A stretch of DNA of 21,259 nt, taken from the NCBI GenBank assembly GCA_023436145.1, contig JAEZKP010000070.1, forward strand, positions 1 to 21,259, read 5' to 3'. The notes under the pieces were generated by a model. That model was not told the origin of the DNA and ran no database searches. It saw nothing but the letters and a program-made list of their open reading frames with translations. The DNA is from Fibrobacterota bacterium (GTDB lineage: Bacteria > Fibrobacterota > Chitinivibrionia > Chitinivibrionales > Chitinispirillaceae). Positions 1-8,690 of the stretch are shown piece after piece; within the stretch, counting starts at the first letter, position 1, and each line of letters starts with the position of its first letter. The position numbers and the translations under genes are program-made.

Positions 1-72
1 TTTTACAATACTGAGAGGCTGCATTCGAGTATTGGCTATCTGAGTCCTGAAGAGTTCGAAAAAAGGTTATAA
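1..72 (+). mobile_element. IS3-family transposase (OrfB), C-terminal end only
   Basis: Frame 1 is open from the first base to a TAA at 70-72 and encodes 23 residues containing YNTERLHSSIGYLSPEEFE. This is the typical C-terminal end of the DDE integrase-type transposase (OrfB) of IS3-family elements, which catalyses cut-and-copy transposition. The rest of the gene lies upstream of the window. The 53 bases after the stop form the right end of the element, so this transposase sits in the normal place relative to its inverted repeat. Family assignment is confident; the exact IS cannot be named from the sequence alone. Confidence 0.9.
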
Positions 73-86
73 AAATGTCAATTTTT

Positions 87-125
87 CGTGGCTTAACTCG
101 TGTCCACGAAACCTTCCCTAGATCA
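87..125 (+). repeat. Right terminal inverted repeat of the IS3-group element
   Basis: Read on the minus strand from 125, the sequence begins TGATCT and then contains GTGGACACG and TTAAG. As I recall it, the IS3 prototype end also starts TGATCT and carries GTGGACACG and CTAAG at matching distances. The element therefore most likely ends at 125, only 53 bases after the transposase stop. The left end is outside the window, so the target-site duplication (expected 3 bp, possibly GGA at 126-128) cannot be confirmed. Confidence 0.75.
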
Positions 126-239
126 GGAAGGCTTGGAACCCCTGAAGATGTATTTAAAGTATTGGATTTTTTAGTAAACAGTTCTTCCTATATTACTGGA
201 CAGAACATCTCTATCGATGGTGGTTTCCTGATGCGATGA
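126..239 (+). pseudogene. Short-chain dehydrogenase/reductase (FabG-like), C-terminal fragment cut by the IS
   Basis: From 126 one frame reads GRLGTPEDVFKVLDFLV, then SSSYITGQNISIDGGFLMR and a TGA at 237-239. GRLGTPEDV and the ITGQ-I-IDGG block are the conserved C-terminal signature of classical SDR enzymes such as 3-oxoacyl-ACP reductase (NAD(P)H-dependent oxidoreductases with a Rossmann fold). Only the last 37 residues of an expected roughly 250 remain; the Rossmann glycine motif and the catalytic Ser-Tyr-Lys are absent. The fragment starts exactly where the IS3 right end stops, so the gene was interrupted by the insertion. The 5' half may survive upstream of the element, outside the window. 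The substrate cannot be inferred. Confidence 0.85.
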
Positions 240-470
240 CTTCTGTGATGCAGATATTTATCCGGAAAAGTCATTCAGAGGCAAAATACTTAACAGATCA
301 CTAAGGTAGAATTTATAAGCTTTAGATATGAAAGGGGAATAGGATGAAATGTAAATTTATCATGGCTGGTATTTTTTCATTTATTTCGGTTTCAGAAAAT
401 CGTGTACCACTAATTAAAAGTATATAAATAATCCGACTGGTGTTGGCTTGCTTGGGAACAGCAATAATTG
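240..470. other. Gene-poor stretch after the SDR fragment, with one weak 27-codon ORF
   Basis: Nothing convincing is encoded here. A 27-codon frame at 344-427 (+) begins MKCKFIMAGIFSFISVS, preceded by GGGGAATAGG, which would serve as a ribosome-binding site. It looks like the start of an exported protein but stops at once, so it could be a gene fragment or chance. No terminator follows the SDR stop. Confidence 0.4.
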
Positions 471-529
471 AAAGTTTCCACCCTCATTTTTTTACGCAGG
501 TTCTCCCCTTTTAAAATCGGGGAAACTTT
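471..529. repeat. Inverted repeat abutting the truncated phosphatase gene
   Basis: AAAGTTTCC at 471-479 is perfectly complementary to GGAAACTTT at 521-529. The space between holds a further CTCCCC (503-508) / GGGG (519-522) pairing around TTTTAAAAT. The repeat ends about 14 bases before the first Met of the truncated histidine phosphatase frame. It could be the end of a small mobile element that removed the 5' part of that gene, or a hairpin of another origin. I do not recognise the family. Confidence 0.5.
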
Positions 530-542
530 GGATACTTAAATT

Positions 543-1049
543 ATGGTAATTATCTCAGGAAATGAGATCGGGGAATTTATTCGAACCTGGAGTAGTCCCA
601 TTCCTCATTCATTAAAGGAAATTATCTCAAGTGGAGATTTGTTTATAAGCAGTGGCTTTAAAAGAACACATGAGTCTTTTCAGATGTTAGGAGTCTGCAA
701 GTTTGAAATAAATAATCTGTTTAATGAGGCAGAATTGTCTTATGGTATGGGAAAATCAATCAAAATGCCATTAATAATCTGGTTGTTTGCTTTGCGAATA
801 TTGTGGAGGATCGGATTAAACAGAAATTCAGAATCTTATGAAGATTTTACAAAACGGATTGTAAAAGGTACTGATTTTATTACAGAAAACAGAAATAAAA
901 AGCATATCATTGTAATGGCACATGGTTTTGTTAATCACATGATAAAAAGAGACTGGAAGGTTTTATTAAATAACGGTGGACACGGTTACTGGTCTTATTC
1001 TACATTGGGAAGGGTTAAAAAAATTAAAGAGATCGCTCGTCAAGCGTAA
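543..1049 (+). pseudogene. Histidine phosphatase (phosphoglycerate mutase-like) family, 5'-truncated
   Basis: The 168-residue frame resembles the histidine phosphatase superfamily from just after its N-terminal motif. SSGFKRTHESFQMLG (about 36-50) matches the 'SS.l.Ra..TA' segment, FNEAEL (60-65) the conserved acidic stretch, and VMAHGFVNHMI (124-134) the second catalytic His motif. These enzymes remove phosphate through a His nucleophile in an N-terminal RHG motif. That motif, expected some 15-20 residues upstream of the first Met, is missing: the frame meets a TAA at 537-539, and an inverted repeat ends at 529. No Shine-Dalgarno precedes the Met. I infer a gene that lost its 5' end and catalytic nucleophile. 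A functional shorter protein without phosphatase activity is possible but less likely. Confidence 0.7.
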
Positions 1050-1141
1050 TCATCATAATCAGATACAGACTACAGTTCATAATTGAAACACAATACAATA
1101 TACATTAAAGGTGAATAGGATCTGACTGACTCTTTTTGGTG

Positions 1142-1179
1142 AAAAAAACTGCACACAGATGATCTATCTGTGCGCAGTT
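1142..1179 (-). terminator. Rho-independent terminator of the Ig-repeat lipoprotein gene
   Basis: AACTGCACACAGAT (1147-1160) pairs with ATCTGTGCGCAGTT (1166-1179) with one mismatch that becomes G-U in RNA, around a 5-base loop. On the minus strand the hairpin is followed by a run of seven T (1142-1148). It lies 15 bases beyond the stop of the 1195-3432 gene, so it terminates that transcript. Confidence 0.85.
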
Positions 1180-1194
1180 AACAATAATGCTAAA

Positions 1195-3432
1195 CTACTT
1201 AAAAATTACTGCATATTGTCCTGTTTTTTCCACCAACACCAGGTTCTGACCATCCACTGTCAAATAGTATTCGCCATCAAAACCGGCAATTCCACTGCCT
1301 GTTATGGTTAATCCAGGCTTAGCATCTCCCAGGGTGTGTGTTATTTTGGGCAGAAGATCAACATACCAGGGGGCACTACCCAGGTTCATACCGAAAGCCC
1401 ACAATCCCTTGTTTTGCAGTGACCAGTTAACCATGACTACTTGAACATTAGACATCGATGGTGCACCGGTTCCTTCTGTGATAACGCTCGTGAAACGCTT
1501 TTCAATAGATGGCAATGGATCTGCTGTCGGAACACCATATTGTGTCAAAAGAGTTGATCCACCGGTGACGGTAACATTAATGGTTGTTGAAACTGCAGAA
1601 TCACCTGAGTTGTCGAAGGCTACGCAGCTCAAACTGTAATCACCAGCTGCAGCATTGCTAATGGTGAAGGTAAACGGAGCAAGCGAATCGGTACCCAGAA
1701 GTGTGCTTCCATTGTAAAAACTAACAGCTTTAATTGTTCCATCTGAATCAGTTGCTGAAGCAGCAATAACAATTGTATCACCTTCACTAAACTGTGAATT
1801 ATCTGATGGTGATGTGATCTCTACTGCAGGCGGTATATTCGCCACATTAATGACAGTGACATTGATTGTGGATGAAACTCCGGAATCGCCTGAATTATCA
1901 TAAGCCACACAGCTGAAACTGTAATCTCCTGCCACGGCATTACTAATCGTAAAGGTATAAGGAGCAATAGAGTCGATACTCAGAAGTGTACTTCCGTTGT
2001 AAAAACCAACACCACTGATCGTACCATCTGAGTCATTGGCAGATGCTATTACAACAATTGAATCACCTGCATTGAATTGTGCATTATTTGCCGGCGATGT
2101 GATTATAACTGTAGGCGGTATGTTCGACATGTCTATGACAGTAACATTGACTATGTTTGAGACACCGGTTTGCCCGGAATTATCGGTAGCCACACATCTG
2201 AAACTGTAAGCACCTGCTGCTGCATTACTGATGGTGTAAGTGTAAGGTGCAATAGAGTCGATAGCCAGGAGTGTGCCATTGTTGTAAAAACTAACACTTA
2301 CAATTGTCCCGTCTGTGTCATTGGCGGAGGCAATGATCTCAATAGATTCACCTGCATATACTACTGTATTATTTACGGGCGATGTGATTACTGCAACTGG
2401 CGGTATATTAACTGTGTCAGAAACAGTAACAATGACAGTGTCAGAGATTCCGAAATCACCTGAATTATCATGCGCTATACAGCTTAAGTTGTAAGTACCT
2501 GCTGCCGCATTGCTAATGAAATAGGTATAAGGAGCAATAGTGTCAATAGCCAGAAGTGTACTTCCATTGTAAAAGCGGACACTCACGATTGTACCATCAG
2601 TGTCATTTGCAGAGGCTACTACAAAAATAGAATCACCAGTAGAATACTGTGAATTGTTTGCCGGTGATGTGATTTCCACTGTTGGTGGGATATTCACTTT
2701 ATCGGAAACAGTAACATTGACTGAGTCGGAAACTCCGGAATCGCCTGAATTATCATAAGCTACACAGATGAAATTATAAGCACCTGCTGCAGCATTGATA
2801 ATGATATGAGTATAAGGAGCAATAGAGTCGGTACTCAGTAGTGTACTTCCATTGTAAAAGTTAACACTTTTAATTATACCATCAGAGTCACTGGCCGAGG
2901 CTGTGATAATAATAGAATCACCTGTATAAAAATGTGAGTTGCTTACTGGTGATGTGATTTCCACTGTAGGTGGTATATTGAGCGAAGATGGAATAGAATC
3001 GATAATAGTACCATTGATATTGGCATTCCCAGTTCCGGAATATCGGTAAAGGGTTAAAGGAACATTTACTGTCATATTAGCAATTACATCCATGTATGCC
3101 TTACCATAATAGCAGATCGTATTTGAATCTGTATAAACAGTTACTTCGAATTTTCTGTTGAACCCTGCAGGTATACCAGAAATTTTACCGCTAACACTGA
3201 ATGAGTCTACAACTAAAGATTGTGTGATAGTGTCCATATCAGGAGCGCTAACCCGAGCAATAGCATGATCTGCAAGGTTGCGGAAATCACTTTTTGCATC
3301 GGCCAGAAATAAAAATACAGCTTCTCCTCCATTCTCCTCACCTGCTTGCTGAGTTACCGGATTTTTTGAGCAGAAGAGAAAAATGAGTGTGATTGCGCAT
3401 GCTAACGATGAAAACATTTTTACGATAGACAT
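1195..3432 (-). CDS. Secreted lipoprotein with five tandem bacterial Ig-like domains
   Basis: 745 residues. The N-terminus has a basic start, a hydrophobic stretch (8-20) and Cys21 in LFCSKNP, a probable though non-canonical lipobox (Phe at -1). Residues 30-150 form a beta-rich N-terminal module I do not recognise. From 153 to about 624 there are five Ig-like domains of the Big_7 type (IPPTVEITSP..., D-S/T-DGTI--V-FYNGSTLL, DSIAPYT, DNSGDSGVS...VTV) whose IPP starts fall at 153, 248, 343, 438 and 533, an exact 95-residue period. Residues 630-745 form a C-terminal domain I do not recognise. Such Ig arrays usually act as spacers or carbohydrate/adhesion modules on the cell surface. AGGGGG sits 9 bases before the ATG. 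The gene stands alone with its own terminator. No catalytic domain is visible. Confidence 0.85.
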   Translation of the reverse strand: MSIVKMFSSLACAITLIFLFCSKNPVTQQAGEENGGEAVFLFLADAKSDFRNLADHAIARVSAPDMDTITQSLVVDSFSVSGKISGIPAGFNRKFEVTVYTDSNTICYYGKAYMDVIANMTVNVPLTLYRYSGTGNANINGTIIDSIPSSLNIPPTVEITSPVSNSHFYTGDSIIITASASDSDGIIKSVNFYNGSTLLSTDSIAPYTHIIINAAAGAYNFICVAYDNSGDSGVSDSVNVTVSDKVNIPPTVEITSPANNSQYSTGDSIFVVASANDTDGTIVSVRFYNGSTLLAIDTIAPYTYFISNAAAGTYNLSCIAHDNSGDFGISDTVIVTVSDTVNIPPVAVITSPVNNTVVYAGESIEIIASANDTDGTIVSVSFYNNGTLLAIDSIAPYTYTISNAAAGAYSFRCVATDNSGQTGVSNIVNVTVIDMSNIPPTVIITSPANNAQFNAGDSIVVIASANDSDGTISGVGFYNGSTLLSIDSIAPYTFTISNAVAGDYSFSCVAYDNSGDSGVSSTINVTVINVANIPPAVEITSPSDNSQFSEGDTIVIAASATDSDGTIKAVSFYNGSTLLGTDSLAPFTFTISNAAAGDYSLSCVAFDNSGDSAVSTTINVTVTGGSTLLTQYGVPTADPLPSIEKRFTSVITEGTGAPSMSNVQVVMVNWSLQNKGLWAFGMNLGSAPWYVDLLPKITHTLGDAKPGLTITGSGIAGFDGEYYLTVDGQNLVLVEKTGQYAVIFK
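1561..2979 (-). repeat. Five 285-bp tandem repeats encoding Ig-like domains
   Basis: The coding sequence of residues 152-624 consists of five in-frame units of exactly 95 codons (285 bp). Long stretches are almost the same between units at DNA level, for example the segments encoding YNGSTLL and SIAPYT. This points to recent duplication or gene conversion, and makes the locus prone to slippage or recombination that changes repeat number. Confidence 0.85.
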
Positions 3433-3999
3433 GTATCAATACCCCCTATGGTTGATGGTGTTTTGTAATTGTGCACTCAGAAACATTATTTTATGAATGT
3501 ACAGATATCTTATGGATGGCAGATAAAGAAAATAGATGCAGGTCAAAGGTAAATCAATTCTTTTTTGCAATAATAATATCAAATATACGATATGGATACA
3601 AATGTGCTTAGAATTGTGCATTATAGTGCACTAAAACTAAGAATCGGTTTGATGATGGAGAAGTAATTATAAACTTAATACTTCGAATATCCCGGCAAAA
3701 GAACGATCTACTATAATTTAGCTATTGGAATTGTCATTTTTTACGAAAAGAGGATTGCTTCTCGATTTTATAGCGAAACAGTGGTAAATTGTGGCTTATA
3801 CCTGTTTTTTTCGGCGTAGGGGGAATTAAAGGCTGAGATTGAAATTAGAGATTATATTATCCTGTTGGGAATCATCTGATGCGGGACGAAAGTGGATATT
3901 TATTCAATATATGGAAAATTGGGTTAAGATACGATACTCATGTTTGGTTTGTTTGTATAGATTCGACCGGATGAAAACCGGAAATCTTTTGTTGATTAT
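3433..3999. other. Long intergenic region without a convincing gene
   Basis: This part of the 1.05-kb gap between divergent genes shows no frame with a credible start and ribosome-binding site. The minus-strand gene's Shine-Dalgarno (AGGGGG on the minus strand) is at its left edge. An open but ATG-poor plus frame of about 55 codons ends at the inverted repeat near 4003 and resembles nothing I know. GTGCATTATAGTGCAC near 3617-3632 is a short imperfect palindrome. Promoters for both flanking genes probably lie in the gap, but none is distinct enough to call. Confidence 0.4.
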
Positions 4000-4207
4000 T
4001 AATTAGTTTCTGTTCAAAATGTCATAACTCCTGCCCGAGTTGCTTTATCGGGCATCAATCCTCAATGCATAGGGGAAGATGGATTCCCGCCTTCCGCTCA
4101 CATTCTGCAGTCCCGATAGGAAATCATTGGGACACGAGGGGAGTTACGGGCTGGCGCGGGAATGATAAATCAATTAGTACTTGTTCATTTTAAACAGAAA
4201 CTGATTA
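4000..4207. repeat. 208-bp palindromic, MITE-like element with 22-bp terminal inverted repeats
   Basis: The left arm at 4000-4021 (TAATTAGTTTCTGTTC...) and right arm at 4186-4207 are inverted repeats matching at 20 of 22 positions. The interior is more GC-rich than its surroundings and carries further complementary pairs: TGCCCGA/TCGGGCA (4032-4038/4048-4054), CATAACTCC/GGAGTTACG (4023-4031/4140-4148, 8 of 9) and ATTCCCGC/GCGGGAAT (4083-4090/4156-4163). The ATTCCCGC...GCGGGAAT core resembles widespread intergenic palindromic repeats. It encodes no protein. A non-autonomous transposable element or a structured RNA are both possible. Confidence 0.7.
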
Positions 4208-4485
4208 GGTAGATTATATAACCTTATTACTACTGGTAATTATCTCATAACCCTCTTGAGGATCTTAATCACTACCACCCGAATTAACAGAAGAACTATT
4301 ATCGATTAAAGAAGAAAAGAGCTGATTTGGGAAGCTGGTATATAGTTCTTCCAATATGTATAAATTAAGAGAACCGTTGTAGAAAATGAAATTACAGAAA
4401 TTATTAAAAATGATCATTACAGGGGATAAACAGCAATACCATCCTTTATGATTAATAAAATTCCTGAAATAAGGGGTAAAAAAGT
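4208..4485. other. Intergenic stretch upstream of the DUF3788-type gene
   Basis: AT-rich sequence with no recognised gene. A 21-codon frame at 4386-4451 (+, begins MKLQKLLKMII) lacks a ribosome-binding site. The Shine-Dalgarno AAGGGG of the next gene is at its right end, 9 bases before the ATG at 4486. Confidence 0.4.
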
Positions 4486-4920
4486 ATGAATGCCGAAAAT
4501 GAAATCATGTTATTGCGAGAGAATAATATAGAACCTACCAGTAAAGTAATAGAAAGCGTGCTCGAAAAAGACATATTTGAAATTGACATAGAAATATTAA
4601 AAATCATCTCGGATGAACCGGATTTGAGATCTGAATGGCGATTTTACAAAGACGGCAGAGCCTGGCTTTGTAAAATTACCTGCAAAAAGAAAACTATTTG
4701 TTGGCTTTCAATTTATAATAAGTTCTTAAGAACAAGTTTCTATTTCACCGGAAAAAATCGTTCGGGAATTAATAATCTGCCCATAGATGGAGAACTCAAA
4801 AAGGTCTTCGGTGAAGTTGTTGCAATTGGGAAATTATTTCCGTTGGTTATTGACATTATACATAAAGACCAGCTGAAAGATTTCCTGGAGATTGTAAGAT
4901 ACAAGAAAAGCTTAAGGTGA
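4486..4920 (+). CDS. DUF3788-type protein of unknown function
   Basis: 144 residues with no signal peptide or membrane segment, so probably cytoplasmic. EWRFYKDGRAWLCKI (50-64), the basic KKKT stretch with CWLSIYNKFLRTSFYFTG (66-89) and a C-terminal segment running from VFGEVVAIGK to LEIVRYKKSLR match my recollection of the DUF3788 family in length (about 140) and layout. Members of that family have no established biochemical role. The ATG is supported by AAGGGG 9 bases upstream. It is monocistronic as far as can be seen, with no clear terminator downstream. Family call by motif recall only. Confidence 0.7.
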   Translation: MNAENEIMLLRENNIEPTSKVIESVLEKDIFEIDIEILKIISDEPDLRSEWRFYKDGRAWLCKITCKKKTICWLSIYNKFLRTSFYFTGKNRSGINNLPIDGELKKVFGEVVAIGKLFPLVIDIIHKDQLKDFLEIVRYKKSLR

Positions 4921-5238
4921 AATCCGCGAGAATGATGGATTAACTGTTGGATGGAAGCGGTCATTTCGAAGACCAGTAACTTCCAGAGGGCATCCGTATG
5001 GACGGAGGAAACAATCTGAACAACATTTCGGTCACAATGTTTTCCCGTCCTTAACAATATCCTGTCAAATAAAAACCAAAATGTAGTGCAAGAGTCCTTC
5101 CGGAAAAAATGTCCCAAAATATGGTGTTATAAGGTATTTTATTTTTTCCCTTGAAATCTTCAAGTTTCATTGTTTAATTTACATTGTTTAACTCAAAGAC
5201 TCAAAAGCGCCTTCAACCATTCATCAAAGAGGTATAAC
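4921..5238. other. Intergenic region before the CBM/FN3 pseudogene, with a 10-bp direct repeat
   Basis: No gene is visible. CATTGTTTAA occurs twice, at 5168-5177 and 5182-5191 (14-base period), about 50 bases upstream of the pseudogene start. This is consistent with a tandem protein-binding site or a chance AT-rich repeat. AAAGAGG at 5226-5232 is the ribosome-binding site of the next gene. Confidence 0.4.
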
Positions 5239-8200
5239 ATGCGTTTCACCACTACTCTATTTCTTACACAGGATATCTGGGTTTAATACTTGTGTCCTCT
5301 CTTTTTGCTCAGAATGCACTGTTAGACGATCATTCTGATAAGACCGATTCAAATGAATTTGGTGCTAAATGGCACTATTATGATGATGCTATGGGAACAG
5401 GTCAAGATGATCGCCCTCAGGCAGCACCTGGATCAGAAGCTTCAGTGATTAATGTGGCTTATACCACAAAAGCACGTCATGCCTTTGGTAATCCAAATGA
5501 CCAGTGGCCAATTAAGGAATACACTTTACCTTCGACACAGTTGGTGATCCATTTGCTACAATGCCTTTTACCTTTGGCGAAAATTGGAAGGCATCCTATT
5601 GTGGTAGTTCGAAATGTGCCAGACCATACGTAGGAATAAGCACATCACTGGCACCTGAAGGTGAATTTATTGATCTTTCAGGAGCAACTGGAGTTAGTTT
5701 CAAGATCAAATCCCGTTCTGTTCCACTTAAAGTGATTTTCAAAGTACATACTTATGATATAGAGATGGACTCTACCTTTGCATTTTATCAGGATACAGTT
5801 ATTGCTTCAACCTCATGGGAAACAAAAAACATTCTCTTTTCAGAACTCACACAGCCATCATGGGCAAATTCATCTTCTTATCGTGAATTCGATCAGTCAA
5901 AAGTGACTCAATTTGCCTGGGAGTTATTGGAGGAAAACAATTCCTCAGTCACCTCCGACACACTAGCCCTCGATGATATCTAAATAAACGATTTTACTTA
6001 CGCTACCCCGGATCTGCCACTTTTGATCGATGATTTCGAAAAAGGTATTGCCGGCAACAAGATCGGGGCTTACTGGTATTTCGTGGATGATTCTGATAGC
6101 CTGGGAAACTCAAAGGTTAACAATGCCGGTCCGGAGAATCAATTTTTGGGAAGCTACACTTCTGGCAATTCATCCTTATATGCGGGTGTAATGGATTTTA
6201 CTATTGGAAATAGCTACGCGTACCCTAGTGTCGGTATGAAATTCAACTTTGATAACGCCAATTCTCCAATAATTTTAACAGGTGCTAAAGCAGTTCAGTT
6301 TGATATTAAGGGCAGTAAAGCAATGTCGGTAAAATTCAGTGTCAATCAGTCCACCATCACCGATTACGATTACTATTCCAAAAAGATCGAAGTCTGGCCT
6401 GTATGGAGGACTGTTACGGTATACTTGTTTACCGGAGATCATGGAATCAATCAGGAATCTGGTTGGGGTGTAGATAAACCATTTGAAATCAACAAAATAA
6501 CCGCTCTGGAATGGCTCTACAGAAAGCAAGATAATCCGGGAAGCAGTTCTTCAGGTATTGTTTATATCGATAATGTTAAGATTCTAGGCAATCCTGTTGG
6601 TTTGCATGAACCATTTCCTCCGTTATGGAAATCACCTGAATGGAAATCAGAAGACAATATCCTTTCTCCTGTAATTTCATGGTACAAACCCAATGTTGTG
6701 GGTACGTATTCATTGCAGGTCGCAACAACCCCAGATTTTGCAAATCCATTGCTAAATCTGACCAGTCACCCCGATACTGCATACACTGCTTCCGGGCTTT
6801 CTTACGGGACGACCTATTACTGCCGAGTCAAGGTCACAACTGCAAGCGATACCAGCAGATGGTCGTCAAACAACATATTTACTACACTATTCCAGACTCC
6901 ACCACCACCATCTCTTGTGTCCCCTGCTCAGAATGCAACTGCAGTTCCAGTTTCCACATTACTTTCATGGAACAAAGCTCTCGGAGCTAAGAAATATCGT
7001 CTACAAGTTTCCAGCTCTGACGCTTTTCTGACTACAATTTTGGATTCAGGATCAATAACAGACACCACATTTGCGCTCTCGTCATTGGCCAATGGGACTC
7101 TCTTATTACTGGCGAGTAAATGCGACCAATACTTCAGGTATTAGTCAATGGTCAATCACCGGAAGTTTCACTACTGTCCAAGCGCCACCAGAAACTCCTG
7201 TACTCCTGTCTCCTGCAAACGGAGTTACCAAAGTGACAGCAAACCAGACATTCAGTTGGAATGCTGCAGCGAGAGCATCATACTATGCCATCCAGATTTC
7301 AACATTATCATCTTTCTCACCACTAATCATAAATGATTCAAACATCACTGGCACAACCTTCAATACCCAAATTTTATCCTCAGGAACACAATACTACTGG
7401 CGGGTAAAAGCAATCAATAATGGTGGAAGCAGCTCGTGGACTACACCCTGGAATTTCACCACCATTTATGCATCCCCATCAGTACCGGTTTTAGTAAGTC
7501 CAGTGGATGGAGCAACAAGAATCCCTGTCTCAACCGTGCTTAGATGGAACAAGACTGCTAATGCAACTGTGTATCAGTTGCAGCTGTCCAAGACTAATGA
7601 TTTCAGCTCAACTGAGATAGACTCTATCGGTTTGGCCAGTACATCTCTGGCACTAAATTCTCTTAATCAAGAAACAGTCTATTATTGGCGGGTTCGTGGG
7701 AAAAATGCTGACAGCACACTGGTAGCTGGTCTGCAGTCCGTAGTTTTACTACATTAAAAAATTCCCCGGGTGTTCCCGTACTCATTCTGCCAATCAATCA
7801 GGCTGCAAACGTTCCAGTTAATGCAACACTGGTCTGGAGCAAAGTATCAGGAGCGGCATCTTATACTGTTCAATTATCCACATCACCATCTTTTGCAGAT
7901 TTTCTGGTGAACCAGATTGTCAACACGGACACATCACTGTCAATTCCCTCTCTGCCAAACGACAAAGTCTGCTATTGGCGTGTTCAGGCTGAGAATGAAA
8001 GTGGACCAGGCGGTTGGTCAGTTGTGGATGCATTCACCACTATTATGGCCACACCATCAAAAGTAACTCTGGTAACCGGGGTCTCGGATACAATTACAAC
8101 AGATCAGATAACCCTTTGCTGGCATCCGTCTACTCCAAAGATTCTAAAGTACCGCATTGAAATAGCCACTAATGAGAACATGGAAAATGCGATTTCGGAT

Positions 8201-8602
8201 ACTTTAGCCGACACATCCATACAATTGACTGAGATTACAGATAAAATCAGGTTCTGGTGGAGAGTCAGTGCTCAGAACGATGCTGGATGGGGAGAATTCA
8301 GTGAAAAGGGTACCTTTATTATTTCGCTTCCGGTTTCCATCCGCATACCTGAGAAATTTGGGGTAATGACTTTAGGAGCAGGCAATATGCGAAGTGGAAT
8401 AAGATTTTCTCTACCAGTCAGCTGCCGGGTGAAAATATGTCTTTATGATTTCAAAGGTTCACTTGTGCACAAAATGATGGATACTGATAAGAAAGCTGGT
8501 ATATATACTGCACAGTTTCCAGCATTATCAAGCGGAGCATATTACATGCAATTTGTTGCTGGAAGTTATCGATATTCCAGTAAACTTATCCTGACCAGAT
8601 AA
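5239..8602 (+). pseudogene. Large secreted CBM-like/FN3 protein with C-terminal sorting domain, broken by frameshifts and a stop
   Basis: Joining frames gives one protein of about 1,120 residues. ATG 5239 (AAAGAGG upstream) starts a signal peptide, MRFTTTLFLT + GYLGLILVSSLFA. Two jelly-roll, galactose-binding-like modules follow (about 5310-6010 and 6020-6600), each opening LLxDD and closing with a D-D/N-x-x motif as in CBM11-like domains. Then come six FN3 domains (about 6600-8330; YYWRV.A.N..G...W....FTT) and a C-terminal sorting-like domain (about 8340-8602; LYDFKGSLV, SGAYYMQF, KLILTR). Lesions: frameshift at about 5269, frameshift at about 5535, in-frame TAA at 5981-5983 (LDDI*INDF), frameshift at about 7105 (LANGT/YYWRV) and at about 7725 (LVAG/WSAVRSFTT). 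Intact, it would bind polysaccharide at the cell surface; no catalytic domain is visible. Unbroken neighbours argue for real decay rather than poor sequence. Confidence 0.85.
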
Positions 8603-8630
8603 GGCTTTATTGTTGGAGTAAAAATTAGTG

Positions 8631-8662
8631 AGGACCGTTTTTCAAAACGGTCCTGTCTTTTT
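8631..8662 (+). terminator. Rho-independent terminator after the CBM/FN3 pseudogene
   Basis: AGGACCGTTT (8631-8640) and AAACGGTCCT (8645-8654) form a perfect 10-bp stem with a TTCA loop, followed by GTCTTTTT. It lies 28 bases after the stop of the plus-strand gene and 29 bases before the end of the convergent minus gene, so it could also slow read-through from that side. Confidence 0.9.
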
Positions 8663-8690
8663 AGAACCACCGGCAGTTATTCCTGTCCAG

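Noticed and set aside
3436..3621. 61-codon minus-strand frame upstream of the Ig lipoprotein
   Set aside because: No ribosome-binding site; composition typical of AT-rich non-coding DNA; it would overlap the lipoprotein promoter region.
3820..3900. GGGG...GGCTGAGAT...CTGATG...GGG series resembling a TPP riboswitch (THI box)
   Set aside because: Only GCTGAGAT matches well; the CCTGATCTGG and GCGTAGGGA blocks are absent or out of order, and no thiamine gene follows.
4740..5117. 125-codon minus-strand frame
   Set aside because: Largely antisense to the DUF3788-type gene, with no start signal and no recognisable domain.
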